Positions 1-18,278 of a stretch of DNA of 50,000 nucleotides are shown piece by piece. The notes beneath the pieces were generated by a model. That model was given only the letters and a program-made list of their open reading frames with translations, did not search any database and was not told the DNA's origin. Every line of letters starts with the position of its first letter. The first letter of the stretch is position 1. Both the position numbers and the translations under genes were made by a program. This stretch comes from Anaeromyces robustus (taxonomy: Eukaryota; Neocallimastigomycota; Neocallimastigomycetes; Neocallimastigales; Neocallimastigaceae), in NCBI GenBank assembly GCA_002104895.1, contig MCFG01000036.1:5001-55000 (forward strand), written 5' to 3'.

Positions 1-187
1 TATATTTTATATATTTTATATTAAAAAATAAAAATAAAAAATTGAAATAATAAAAATAAAAATAATAAAAATAAAAATAGAAATAAAACTAGAAATTAAA
101 ATAGAAATAAAAATAAAAAAATAGAAATAAAAAAATAGAAATAAAAATAAAAAATAAAAAAATAAAAAAAATAATATATATATTTAC

Positions 188-5870
<5,683 letters not shown>

Positions 5871-5950
5871 AATGACTTTATATATAAATGTATTGTATGT
5901 ATTATATATTTAACATAATTTTGTTTTATTTTATTTTATTTTTATTTTTA

Positions 5951-5981
<31 letters not shown>

Positions 5982-6518
5982 TCTTTTTTTATTTATTTAT
6001 TTTTTTTTATTTTATTTTAAAAAGGCATTAATTTGTTAATTTGTATTATTATTATATAATATATATTAAAATATAATTCTTATATTTTAATATTTTAATG
6101 AATAGTGATATATAATATTTTTTTATTTATTGAAATATTTATTTAATTGATATAAGTATTTCCTTTCATATATATATTTTTTGTTTGTTCATTTAAATGT
6201 TCATAAAAAAAATGTATGATATTACTTTTTAGAGTAGAAGAAAAAAGGAATATTGTTTTATTTAATTAAAATCAGAATAATTATTCTTTAATTATAAATT
6301 AAAAAAATATAATTGATTATTTAATTCATGCGCCTCATTTTAATTTATTTTTTATTTTATATGTATCATTTATTATATATAATTATATATATAAATTTTA
6401 TCCAATAGTTAACCAGGAAAATAAAATTTTTGATTTTTTTTTATAAAAAAAAATATATACAAGTTTTTTTTTTTGATATTTCATTAAAGTATATTTCTTT
6501 AAATAAATTAAAGTGAAA
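5871..6518. other. Divergent intergenic region TBCD / DENR
   Basis: About 650 bp separate the start codons of two head-to-head genes, so it must hold both promoters and 5' UTRs. It contains (TTTTA)n runs around 5929-5990 and poly-A/T tracts near 6430-6475. I see no further gene or recognisable binding site. Confidence 0.7.
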
Positions 6519-7052
6519 ATGGAAACAGAAAATACTATTCCGGCAGATTTCAGAGTTGTAACTGATATAATATATTGTGAAGGTAAATTTTCATATATAT
6601 TTAATTATTATTTGTAAAATAAAATAAATTTCATTAGTTTAATATCAAAATGAAAACAATATTAAAAATTGAAATTATTTTAAAATAAAATAAAATAAAA
6701 TAAAATACAAAGTGTTTTTTTCACTTTATTCAAATGTATAAAATTTTTAGTATAAGGATTATATAAATATTTAATAATTAAGTTAAATATTTTTTTTTGT
6801 ATTTATAAGGATATTAATAAATGATATTTATTTCTTATTTTTATAAATTAAATAATATTTCGAATATCATCATTACTGAAATCTTATTTATTTATTAAAT
6901 ACATTTTTATAATTAAATATATGTTTAAAATTGATTTTTTTTTTTTTTTTTTTTTTATTATAGTTTGTCATCTTCCAATTGAAGTAAGTAATAAACATCG
7001 TTATATAACATCAATATTTTTTTTTCGAAACAATAAATAATAATAATAATAA

Positions 7053-7098
<46 letters not shown>

Positions 7099-8278
7099 TT
7101 ACATTTTTGTCTATTTAAAAATTATTAATTATATGTATATTTCTTATTTTTTTTTTTTTTTAAAAAAAATAGTACTGTGAATTCTCACCATCAAAGGAAA
7201 AATGTAAAAAATGGTTAAAAGAAAATCATCCAGAATTAGCTAATGAAGCTGATACAAGTAATTTAAACTTTATTAAAATATATGATAGCATTTGAAATCT
7301 TTAAATTCTTTCAAAATTTATAAATTTCTATCTTTGTTATTATTTACCAAATTTAAATTAAATTATATATTATTCTATTAATAATTATTATGAAAAAAGA
7401 TACAGGAGAAGAAGCTACAGAATCTAAACATCAAACTAGAGGTAGTTTATTGTATTTCTTTATTAAAAAAAATTCATATTTTTTAATTTTAATTTATACT
7501 TTTTTTAAATCTGGAAATTCTTAATTATAGGTGGAAAAGGAATGGTTCGTGATGAAAGTGACAAAAAAAAGAACAAGGTAAATTTATTTTTATTAAATAT
7601 ATATAAATGTTATATTTAATATTAGATTTTTATTAATAATGTGTATAATATAAATAATAATATAATATATATTTCAAAAAGGTTACTAAAGTTACCATTA
7701 AGAGATGTGAACGTACTAAAAGAAAGCACCAAATTATTGTTACTGGTTTAGACCAATATGGTAATTATTACAAATTAATGTTAATAATAAATAATGAATT
7801 TTTTTTTTTAAAAATATTATTATATCATTTTTATTAATAACTAATATTTATAAATATGTCAATATAAAGAAATTGAATTAAAGAAGGCTGCTAAACTCTT
7901 CTCTAGTAGATTTGCATGTGGTTCATCAGTTACTAAAAATGCTGCTGGTCAAGAAGAAATTGTTGTTCAAGGAGATGTTCAAGAAGAAATAAAAGAATTA
8001 ATTTTAAAGAATTATTCTAATGTAAATAAAATTATTTAAATTAAATATACAATAAGATTTGTTATTCTTTTTTTTTTTTTTTTTATTTTTTTTCTAAAAA
8101 AACTATTATTTATATTATTAATATTTTTAAAATAATGTTTTAAAATGTTCTATTATTTGTATATAATAATCAATAGGTCCCAGCTGAAGTTATTGAATTA
8201 ACTGAAGACAAGAAATCAAAGAAATCATCACAACAAGCTCAAGCTCAACAAGCTCAACAAGGAAAGAAGAAGAAATAA
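6519..8278 (+). CDS. DENR: Density-regulated protein (DENR / TMA22), translation recycling and reinitiation factor
   Basis: DENR pairs with MCTS1 (yeast Tma22-Tma20) to release deacylated tRNA and mRNA from post-termination 40S subunits and to support reinitiation. Eight exons in phase: 6519-6582, 6964-6983, 7173-7257, 7406-7441, 7531-7577, 7682-7760, 7870-8021 and 8177-8278, giving 194 aa (human 198). The N-terminal zinc site shows Cys20, Cys23, Cys30 and Cys39, with the same spacing as the four zinc cysteines of human DENR. A basic linker (DKKKNK) leads into a C-terminal SUI1/eIF1-like domain: KVTIKRCERTKRKHQIIVTG, then FACGSSVT and EEIVVQGD. The extreme C-terminus is a Gln/Ala then Lys tail, QQAQAQQAQQGKKKK. 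The second exon is only 20 nt long and lies inside the zinc motif. No MCTS1 partner gene is in the window. Confidence 0.95.
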
Positions 8279-9559
8279 ATTCATTCTTGAACAACATAAA
8301 ATCTTATATTAATATATATAAACATATATAAAATAATACTATATGTATTTATTTATAAAATCTAAAAATAAAAACCCTTTATACATCATATTAATAATAT
8401 GATAGTTTATTAGAAATAATAAAAAAAAAAAAAAAAAAAAAAAAGATAAATATAAAAAAAGTAATTGCACAAAGAAATATAATAAAGAGTAATTAAAATA
8501 AAAATACACATAAAATAATTAAATAAAAATAAATGATATATTAAAAAATATAAATATTTTTATTTAAATTTAATATTTAAAGTACTTTTTTTTCTTAATT
8601 AAAAATGGTAGTTCAAAGAAAAATAATTGTATATTATATATATTATATATAAAAAAATCTATTATATGAGTATTAAAGGTTATATATATATATTTAAAAT
8701 ATATTCACATTAATATTTTTCTATAATTCGTCAATATAGATATAAAAATTAAGTAAACTTTTATTTTTGATATAATTGACTTTTTTTTTTTTTTTTAAAA
8801 AAAAAATAATTTTTCTAATATATTTTTGATTAATAGTTAATTAAGCAATTTTATATTTTATTTTATTTTATTTTATTTTATTTTATTTTATTTTATTTTA
8901 TTTTATTTTATTTTTATATAAAATTAAAGTTAATTATCAATTTATAAATAATATTTTTTTTTTAATATTAATTAAAATATATTTTGTCATTATATAAAAT
9001 GTATAATAATAAAATTATAAATTTTTAATTTTCATGATTTAAAAAAATTTTTTTTATAATTATTTTATCAATTTATATTTATAATATTATTATTTTTTTA
9101 TTAATTATTGTATAAAATGAAATTATAAGAAATAACAATAACTTTAATTAAAAATAATAATGATAATTCTTAATAAATAAAACTAATAATATATTTATAA
9201 TAAAAGAAAAAAAATATATATATTTAAGAATAGAAAAATCAAAAAGAAAATTAATAATCAAATTATAAATCATTAAAGAGAGGAAAATAAATATAGAAAA
9301 AAAATAACTATATGAAGGCATTTTTCCTTTAAATAAAAAAATAAAAAAATAAATTAATTTAACAAATATATATAATAAAAAAAAAAATAAAAAGAAAAAG
9401 AAAAAATAATAAATATTAGCAATAATTATAAAGAAGAATAGAATATAAAATATAAGTTCAAAAAACGACAATTTATTATTATTTAATTATATTCAAAATA
9501 AACATTCACATCTATATATACATTTAATTTTTTTATTTAAATAAATCTTAATAATCAAA
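8279..9559. other. Intergenic region DENR / VPS68-like
   Basis: About 1.3 kb between two plus-strand genes. It contains a poly-A run at about 8420-8443 and an (ATTTT)n array at 8851-8912. The minus-strand open frame at 9148-9471 is Phe/Ile/Tyr-only low complexity and is not a credible gene. I see nothing else. Confidence 0.7.
8851..8912. repeat. (ATTTT)n pentanucleotide array
   Basis: About a dozen perfect copies of a five-base A/T unit in the DENR / VPS68-like intergenic region. Confidence 0.95.
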
Positions 9560-10523
9560 ATGTCAGTACGTTATCAGCCATTAGATACAGATATGTATGC
9601 TAATGAAATTAGAGGAAATACCATATCGTATGGTCCAAGATCTTTTAACATTGATGTCTCAAGATTTTTTTTTTGTATGCATAAAATATTTCCTTCACGT
9701 TCTATTGTAGTTGGATATTTAAGTGGAATATTATTTACAGTTGGTTGGTGGCTTTTCTTTGATGCACTTATTTATTCAAAATATAATAAATTAGAAGTTC
9801 AAATTGGAATATGGGATTGGATTCCTGGATTACTTTCAACACTTGCTTTAATTATGTATGATAAAATTTTATTAATAACTTTATAAATAAAAATTTAACA
9901 ATATTATTGATATATATAATTACTACATAATACTTAATACTATTATTTATATTTACTTTTTATTTATATCTTTTATTTATTCATTATTATTTTACATAAT
10001 ATTAAATAAATAAAAAATTTATATATATATATATAGTATAAATTTAATAAACCAAGAAGCTCTCAGGGGTGAAGATGATTATGGTGATGAATATATGCCA
10101 AATGCAAAATTATGTGCTTTTATTGGTGTTTCTATAGCTCTTGCTGCTTTAGGAAGTTCTTTGGTAATTATATAAAACATTAATTAAATTATATATTTTA
10201 AATATTTATATATTTACTTATAAATATATAATATTATACATTTATAGACTATATTTATTATGGAATATGTTATTCCACAATTACAAGGTCCAGTTAAGTT
10301 TTGTGGAGGAGAAATAGTTCTTCAGAACGTTTTAATCTTTATCAGGTATAGCCTTTTTTATTTCTTTTATTTCTTTTATTTTTTTTAATAAAATTAATAA
10401 AAATATATATATTAAAATATAATATAAAAAAAATTTTTTTTTTTTTCATATCATTATTATTTTTTTAGTGCTATGATATTTTGGTTTGGAAGAAATTCTG
10501 AAGAAAATGATGACTACTTATAA
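9560..10523 (+). CDS. VPS68: VPS68 / TMEM50 (UPF0220) family four-helix membrane protein
   Basis: This is a small integral membrane protein of the UPF0220 family; yeast Vps68 acts in endosome-to-vacuole sorting and animal TMEM50A/B are ER/Golgi proteins. Four exons: 9560-9855, 10037-10163, 10248-10345 and 10469-10523, giving 191 aa. After a polar N-terminus come four hydrophobic stretches. The first two carry the family signature: GWWLFFDALIYSKY at about residues 62-75, then WDWIPGLLSTLALI at about 85-98. A later segment, LQNVLIFISAMIFWFGRN, matches the fourth helix, and the protein ends in an acidic EENDDYL. The length and the WIP motif fit the fungal Vps68 branch better than TMEM50A. The next gene downstream is convergent; no functional link is visible. 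Confidence 0.88.
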
Positions 10524-11837
10524 ATTTAATATTTTTATAGTCATAATTATTATTCTTATTTAAATATTATATATAACAGTCATGACAAGTAATATAAAAT
10601 AAATTGTTACTGAATATTTATAATGTATTTTTTTCTTTCTTTAAAATTATTGTTTTATAATATGAACTAATACAAGTAAAAAAAGTTAAACTATTCGTTA
10701 TTATTTTTATGTAAATATAAATAATTACTAATAGGCATATAATTATATAAATATAATATAATAAAATAAAAAATAAATAAATAAATAAAAAGAAAGAAGA
10801 TTAAGCATAAAAAAAAAAAATAAAAATAAAAATAAAAAATAAAAGTCAAAATAAAAATAATAAAAAAAAAAAAAAAAAAAAAAAAAAATAAAATAACAAG
10901 TTTAAATCAGAATATAATAAAAGTAAAACAAAATAAAATAAGAAATAAAATAACATCAAACATCATAATAATTCATTATATATATATATAAATCCTATTC
11001 TAATATTATACAAAAATTTGTATTTTATATATAATATTGATATATTTTATATTGAATTAAAATTTTATTTATTTATTTTGGTTTATTTGTTAAATTTTTT
11101 TTTTTTTTTTCAATTATCGTATTTATTATTGTTATGCATAAAAAAAAATATATATATATATATATAAAATAATAAAAAAAAAAAAAAAAAAAACACTTAT
11201 TTGTAAGTTATTGTCATTATATATAAGATTTTATTTTTAAAGTATTTGTTGAATAATTATAATATATTATATTGAATGATACAATTGAACTTTATTATTA
11301 TTATTATATTCTTAATATTATCCTTTTTTATTATATATATGCTATTTTTATTAATTATCCTATAAATTGGTATATATTTTTATTTATATATATAGATATT
11401 GTTTATAATTTTACAAGGTGAAGAAAAAAAAAAATACATATATATTTTAATTATTTATGATAAATATTATAAATAAAATTAAAATATTAAAAGAAAATGA
11501 AAGATAGTGGGAATTATCAGGATGCTTAAAAATATTTTTATATAACTTTGATAATATTTCTTTTTGTATTTGATCCAATATTATAAATTTTATGCCTTGA
11601 GAAATAAATATTATTTATTGTATTATTTGAGTTTTTTGATGATACTTTTATTTCTATATATGTTACGATACATTGTAAGATCTATATGATATAATATAGT
11701 ATTAATATAGTATCATATTATATTAGTTAATTACTTTACTTTTATTTATTTATTTATTTATATTTATTTTATTTCTTTAATAATATTATAATTTTAATGA
11801 GATTATATAATTATTTTTTATTTATTTATTTATATAT
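10524..11837. other. Convergent intergenic region
   Basis: About 1.3 kb between the 3' ends of the VPS68-like gene and the unknown minus-strand gene. It is made of poly-A tracts (for example 10861-10887), poly-T tracts and AT dinucleotide runs. I see no gene or structured RNA in it. Confidence 0.7.
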
Positions 11838-12072
11838 TTATTTACCACTTTGATCTTTTTTATTTATATCAATAACTTTATTATTATGATAATATACTTT
11901 ATTTTTATAATCTGCAATTATAGGTAATGTGACATCTGAAATAGTTTTAACTTGTTCTACTGGATTTTGAAATTTTGATGGATGTGATTTATAAAAGATT
12001 TTATATAAATTTGAATTGAGTAATTTATTTTCATTACTAATAGTTGTAGTTGAGTTTAATTTTATAAAATTC

Positions 12073-12154
<82 letters not shown>

Positions 12155-15100
12155 CATTATTATTACTAAAATTTTTTAATTGGAATTCATTATTAGTATA
12201 GGGTGACTTTGGTAATGAATTTAAAATTGAAGCATCTACTTTATTACATGTTTTAATATCCATAAGTGATCCTGCATGAGATATACTTTTTATAGGTTTA
12301 TTTTTTATTTTATTTAAAGGTTTTGATGACATATTGTATATATTTATTGAATTTTTCTTTTTATAATAATCTCTTATATTTTGAACTTCATATTTTATGA
12401 TTTTTTCTTTAATTTTTTCTTTAAGTTTATCTTTTAAATTTGATTCATATTGCTTTATAACTTTGAGATTTTTTTCATCTAATTCTAATTCTTTTTTTTT
12501 ATTTTGTAATTTCAAAAGATATTGATTAACTCTTTCTTCTTCTTCTTCTTCTTTTTCTTCTTCTTTAACTGTTTCCATCTCATCTAAATAAAAAAAAATT
12601 TAACTAATTAGCCTAATATATAATCTATTTGTAATATAATAGTTTAAATATTATAGAAATTACCTGGTATTGTCCCTGAAGCTTTGTTATTATCATCAAT
12701 AATATCATTAGATTTTTTGGTTTTATGATCATTATTATTATTAGATATTTGATTTCTAATATTCGATACCAACATTGTAATATGAAAAACACTATTAATT
12801 GATAATCCAGGTTTGGAAGCTGCTGCTGTTGCTGCTGCTGCTACTGCTGCTCCTTTTTTATCTTGGGTTTCAGAAGGAATCCTTTTCATTTTTTTTCCAC
12901 CTTTTTTAGAATTTTCTTGTTCTTGAATTATCATAGTTTCATGTTGAATATCATCATGCATTTTTTTTAATAAATTTATCAATTTCATATCCTTTTCCAA
13001 TTTTTTCTTTTTAATTTCTTCTTTTTCTTGATTTTCTTTTGATTCCTTTATTATATCAATTAATTTTGCTATTTCTGATTGAAATAATTTAAATGAAAGA
13101 AGTTTTTCTTTAAATGGTATGCTTTCATTTTTTTTTATTAATTCTAAAATTTCTTTTTGTTTAATTGGCCTTATCAAATCTATGTCTAATATTCCATTTT
13201 TTTTTTGATCGGATAATTGATCATTATTACATGTATTTTCTTTTGTATCAGATTCACTAATAACAATATTGCTATTGCTAAGATGACTTGATAATTTATC
13301 ATTATAAACACTTGCTCCTCTTTTTAGAGTTTTAGGCGATTTCCCTCTTAAAGTTTTTTTAGAATCTGGTGAACCTGGAATACTTTGAGATGGTGATTCT
13401 ATATCCTTTAATTTATTAGAATAATCATCTATATTATTATTTTTGTTCATCCCTAAATTAAAACGTATTCTATTTTTATGTTTATCATCTTGAAAATTTA
13501 TTAACATTTTATCTAAACAATCTTCAGAATAATTTCTTAATGAAAAATTTTTATATTTTGTAACATTTTTATATAAATCAACACCAATTAAAAATTCATC
13601 TACTGAATTAGTATCTGATTCATGATCATCATCATTACCATCATCATAATCATAATTATTCATGATATTGAGATGTTTATTAGTATTATTATTATCTTGT
13701 TTATTAATATTATTTATTGTATCATCGATGGTGTTAGATTGCTTTATATTATTTTTATTAGTACTAGAGCTTATACTTTTTCTATTTATCACCTTATTTT
13801 GAACATTAAATATTTCTTTTGATTGTTTATAATGATATAAATGTTGAACAATTGATGGCCTTTTATTTATTATATATTCATTATTAGGTATATTGAAATA
13901 ATCATTATTCTCGTTATCACTATTATTTCCAAACAAATCAATTCCTCTACTTTTTATTTCAGTACAATCATCATTATTTACATCATCAAAAGTTTCATCT
14001 CTATTTTCATTATTATTAAATTCATAACGAAGATCTTTATATATTGTAATTTTTTCATTTTCATATAAATCATCATTATATGAAAGTTTACCATTTGCCA
14101 TATATATATAATTTTCTTGATTATTGAAATCCTTTTTTTCCAAATTTTCTAAATTTTCCAATGATTCTGCTTTTCTATATTTATGAATTTTAGTTTTATC
14201 ATTCACTTCATTTAAAGTTTCTAATTGCTTTTGTAATACATTTTGTTTCCAACTTTTATTTTCTATTTTATTAATGTCTAACTCATCTACTTTTAACATG
14301 GATGGATTATCTTTTTCTTGAAGATCATTTAACTTTTTTTTAAATAATGATGTATTTAAAAATAAAATATTATTATTTTTATTTTTATATATATGATTGT
14401 CCTTTTTTTTAACTTCTGTTATTAATTCTCTTTCTTGATATAAATCATCCTCATTATCCTCATCATTTTTACTTAAAAAACTGCAATCACCATAAAAATC
14501 ATATTTATTATTAGAAAAGGATCTTTTCGATGCATGATGTAATTTAACTAGTTTTGCTCTTTATATATTAAAATTGAAATAAAAATAAAATAATAAATAA
14601 AAAAAATAAAAAAGAATAAAAAAAAACGAATATTAATATTATTTTATTTTATTTTTTATCTTCTTTATAACATTCTTTTATTTTAAATATAAAAATGTTA
14701 ATATTATAATCTTTTTTTTTTTTTTTTTTAAATTTTTAATATAAAAATGTAATATAATATTCTTTAACATTTATATATCTAAATATATATAAAGAAAGCC
14801 ACAATAAATATAATATAATATAAATACAATATATATATTACTTTTTAATTTAATTTATTTATTACCTTATATTATCTTTCTTTTCAGGTAAAATTTCGAC
14901 ATATTTACCTTTAATAATTCTTTTTTTATTATCACTTTCTTTTTGATAATATTCCTTTTCATATATTTTCCCTATTTTCAATATAATACACTATAGCATT
15001 AATATTTTTTTTTTTTTTTTTTTTTTGAAAAAAAAAAGGAATTTATATAATAATATAACAAGTATAATTTATATAAAACCTGATATTGAAAGCTTTTGCC

Positions 15101-15458
15101 TCTCTAAATTTTTATTATTATTCTTATTACAATATTCATTATAGTATTTTTCATTTTCAATTAAATTTTTCCTTGAATTTAATGATTCAAATTGTTTTTC
15201 ACATTCTTTGGTTTTTTTACTTTTAATATTTTTATAATTACTATTATATTCATTCAATAATTTAAAACTATATATATTAGGATAATGATTATTTATAATG
15301 TCTTTATAAATATCAAAATTTTTATTATAGAAAAAGAGCTTGATATCATTTTCATTTTGTTTTGTACCTTTTGGTATATTATATAATTTATGAAGAGGTG
15401 TTATGTTTATATTATTTATATAATCATTTTTATTATTACTATTATTTATACAAGTCAT
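11838..15458 (-). CDS. Unrecognised Asn/Lys-rich coiled-coil protein
   Basis: I do not recognise this protein. Four exons join in phase: 15080-15458, 14866-14971, 12664-14558 and 11838-12583, giving about 1,041 aa. It has no signal peptide or membrane span and is highly polar (Asn, Lys, Asp, Ser). Visible features are a basic Ser-rich patch near LRGKSPKTLKRGAS, charged heptad-like helices around residues 640-720 (for example EEIKKKKLEKDMKLINLLKK), a short Ala-rich run (AAVAAAATAAAS, about 720-735), a second charged coiled coil opening exon 4, and an Asn run of about 28 near residues 935-962. More ordinary sequence sits in exon 1 (ITPLHKLYNIPKGTKQ) and at the C-terminus (FQNPVEQVKTISDVTLPIIA). 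A cytoskeletal, flagellar or scaffold role is possible but only a guess. The first ATG after an AT-rich upstream region was taken as start. Confidence 0.72.
12074..12155. repeat. (TTA)n array coding an Asn run on the minus strand
   Basis: Perfect trinucleotide array inside exon 4 of the unknown minus-strand gene. It is read as AAT codons, giving an Asn homopolymer of about 28; the opposite strand appears as an open poly-Leu frame, which is only the shadow. Confidence 0.93.
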
Positions 15459-15985
15459 CTTTTAACCACTATAATTATAATTTTTTTTTATTGTCAGTTT
15501 ATTTTACACTGTAAATTTAATTAATCAGCTTTTTTTTTCTTTTCATTAATATTCGATTTTATTTATTATAATTTAAACAGAGTAATATTCTTTTTATTAA
15601 CAAAAGGTGTTAAAAGAATAAATATATTTGGATTACAAAATATATAAAAATAATAAAATAATTTATTTTCGGTTTTTTTTTTTAAATTATACATAATAAT
15701 TAAGGAATAAAAATAAGAATAAACTTTAATATTAATTTTCCATCAATTAATAATACAAAACATTAAACAATAAAATTCAAAAAAAAAATATATATACATA
15801 TATATATATAATATGATTACTATTAATTTTTGAATGGACTAAACATTTTTATTAATAATAATATTAGTTATACGTCTTTATGAATATTTAAATAATCAAA
15901 GACATATAATTAAATATAATGATTTTATCCAAATTATATTGTGTTATATAATAATAATAAATAATAAAAAATAATAGTTAATAAT

Positions 15986-16027
<42 letters not shown>

Positions 16028-16089
16028 TAAGAATAAAATAATAATAATAATTAAGAATAATAATAAGTAATAATAATAATAGATAATAA

Positions 16090-16134
<45 letters not shown>

Positions 16135-16297
16135 AATAAATAATAAATAAATAAATAAATAAAATAATAATAATAATATTATTATTATTAAATAATGAAT
16201 AATAATATAAATATATTATTATTTATTATTATTATTATTTATTATTATTTATTATAATATTTTTATAATATATATTATTAAGTGTATTTTCTATATT

Positions 16298-16343
16298 TAA
16301 AATTTGGGTTATTCATTTTTTAAAATTTGGGTTATTCATTTTT
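16298..16343. repeat. Perfect 23-bp tandem duplication
   Basis: Two adjacent identical 23-bp copies (16298-16320 and 16321-16343) centred on AATTTGGGTTATTCATT, more GC-rich than their surroundings. No third copy is visible nearby. Confidence 0.95.
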
Positions 16344-16566
16344 ATATTATAATAACACTATATATTTTTGTTATTTTTTTATAATATATTAAAATAAATT
16401 TTTATTATTAATTATAATTTATAGTAAAAGATATATATTTCCTTAATTATTTATTACTTTTATATATAATAAAGTTATAAAATATAAATTATTAATTTTT
16501 GAAATAATAAAATAATAAAATAATAATTAGTACATTAATTTTACAAAAATAATATGTAAAATACTT

Positions 16567-16770
16567 TATTATTAATGATTTATATTATAAAAGGAATTAT
16601 TATATTATAATGTATAATAGTAATTCATGTACATTTATTTCTTTTTTTTTTTTTTTTTATTATTAATGATTTATATTATAAAAGGAATTATTATATTATA
16701 AAGTATAATAGTAATTCATGTATAATAGTAATTCATGTATATTTATTTTATTTTTTTTTTTTTTTTTATT
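16567..16770. repeat. Tandem duplication, 91-bp period
   Basis: The block starting ATTAATGATTTATATTATAA at 16571 recurs at 16662, and its beginning appears once more near 16768. Copies differ by single bases (for example AATGTATAATAG against AAGTATAATAG) and by poly-T length. The second copy also carries an internal 17-bp doubling of GTATAATAGTAATTCAT. Confidence 0.9.
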
Positions 16771-16915
16771 AATGATTTTTAAAGATTATTCTTTCACTTT
16801 TACTACAGAAGTGTAGTGATTTCCTAACATTATTCAATTCAATTCTTTTTGGTATTTCTATCACTAAATATGTTATAAATATTATACAGTTAATCACAAA
16901 TATGTCATTAATATA
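16769..16915 (-). pseudogene. Coding-like open stretch, 48 codons, no ATG
   Basis: The minus strand is open from 16915 to a TAA at 16769-16771. The predicted peptide starts hydrophobic (INDIFVINCIIFITYLV) and continues with mixed composition (IEIPKRIELNNVRKSLHF). It lacks an ATG, and no flanking exons were found. It could be a decayed exon or chance; the balanced residue use and higher GC than the flanks are the only arguments for coding origin. Confidence 0.2.
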
Positions 16916-17260
16916 TTATCACTATATTTTAATATATTGTATATATTGTATAAATGAATTTTAAATAATTTTTAATATAATTTTAATAAAACAATAAATT
17001 GGATAATATAAAATAAATAAATTAGGTTAATATAAAATATAATATAATATAATATAATATAATTTATCATAATTTTAATAAATTTTATATATTAATAATT
17101 TAATACATTTTTTAATTAATTGATATTTTACGTATACATTCAATTGACAATGTATTTGTTTATATTTATTTTATTCTTATGATATATATGATTATATGAT
17201 TATATATATAAATTATGAAAATATATATATTCATAATTTTTCAAATGCAAGAATTTTTTT

Positions 17261-17265
<5 letters not shown>

Positions 17266-17322
<57 letters not shown>
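17266..17322. repeat. Run of 57 A upstream of the CotH gene
   Basis: An uninterrupted poly(dA) tract about 140 bp before the CotH start codon. Such tracts keep nucleosomes off promoters in fungi; that role here is inference. Confidence 0.9.
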
Positions 17323-17324
<2 letters not shown>

Positions 17325-17463
17325 AAAATAATAATAAACGTAGATAAATTATAATAAAATTAAAAAAAATAAAATAAAATAAAATAATATAAAATAATAA
17401 TAATAATACATATTTAAATATAATAAAAATAGTAAAGAATTAAAAGAAATAGAAAAAAAAAAG

Positions 17464-18235
17464 ATGAATAAAAAATTTATCACCTTATTATCAGGTAAAT
17501 TATTAATAATTAATTATATAATTATTGGATTGGGAAAAATATATTATAAAAAAAATTTAAATGAATAGTTGTTCTAATATTAAATAACTCTAAAATTTAT
17601 TTATATATTTTATAATAATGTTAATTTGATAAAAAAATCTATTAATAATGTTAATTTGATAAAAAAATCTATTAATAATATTAATGAAAATAATCTAAAA
17701 GCTTTAACACTTACTATTAATGCTAATGCTGCAGTACAATTTAAAGTAATTTGTACTCCTGATGAATATGGAGGTCAAAATGGAATGTCAGTAAATATTG
17801 ATGGAACTTCATATCAAATGATTCGTAAAGATAATGATATTTTATACGAATATACATACGAAGGTGTACCAAAGAGCTATTATTATGAAATTGCCGGTAC
17901 TCAGCAAAATGAACTTGCTTTAATTGATAATCAACCAAGAGCATATGATAATGCAAGACCCGAAACATTATATGAAGTTTATGGTCGTAAGTATACTACT
18001 GGTGATTCAATTCTTCAAACTATTCCAAGACTTTATGAACCATTACCAGGTTATGAAAAATTTTCAAAACTTTTCCAAGAAGCTGAACTTCCAGTCATTC
18101 ATGTACACATGAATGACGAAACCTACAATGAATATGTTAGTTTAACTTCAAATACCGAACCAAGATATACTGTCACTTTTGATTACTATACGTAAATATT
18201 ACTACATATAATACATATAATTAATAAACTCATTC

Positions 18236-18278
<43 letters not shown>

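Larger units (their letters stand above)
15459..17463. other. Divergent intergenic region, unknown gene / CotH
   Basis: About 2 kb between two head-to-head genes, so both promoters lie here. It holds (TAA)n blocks at about 15980-16030 and 16090-16190, a perfect 23-bp tandem pair at 16298-16343, a 91-bp-period tandem duplication at 16567-16770, a coding-like open stretch on the minus strand (16769-16915) and a run of 57 A at 17266-17322. I saw no confident promoter element. Confidence 0.7.

Noticed and set aside
9148-9471. 107-codon minus-strand open frame
   Set aside because: Almost only Phe, Ile, Tyr and Leu from purine-rich A runs on the plus strand. It has no domain, sits just upstream of the VPS68-like gene and looks like a composition artefact.
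12016-12201. Poly-Leu plus-strand frame
   Set aside because: Antisense shadow of the AAT-coded Asn run in the unknown minus-strand gene.
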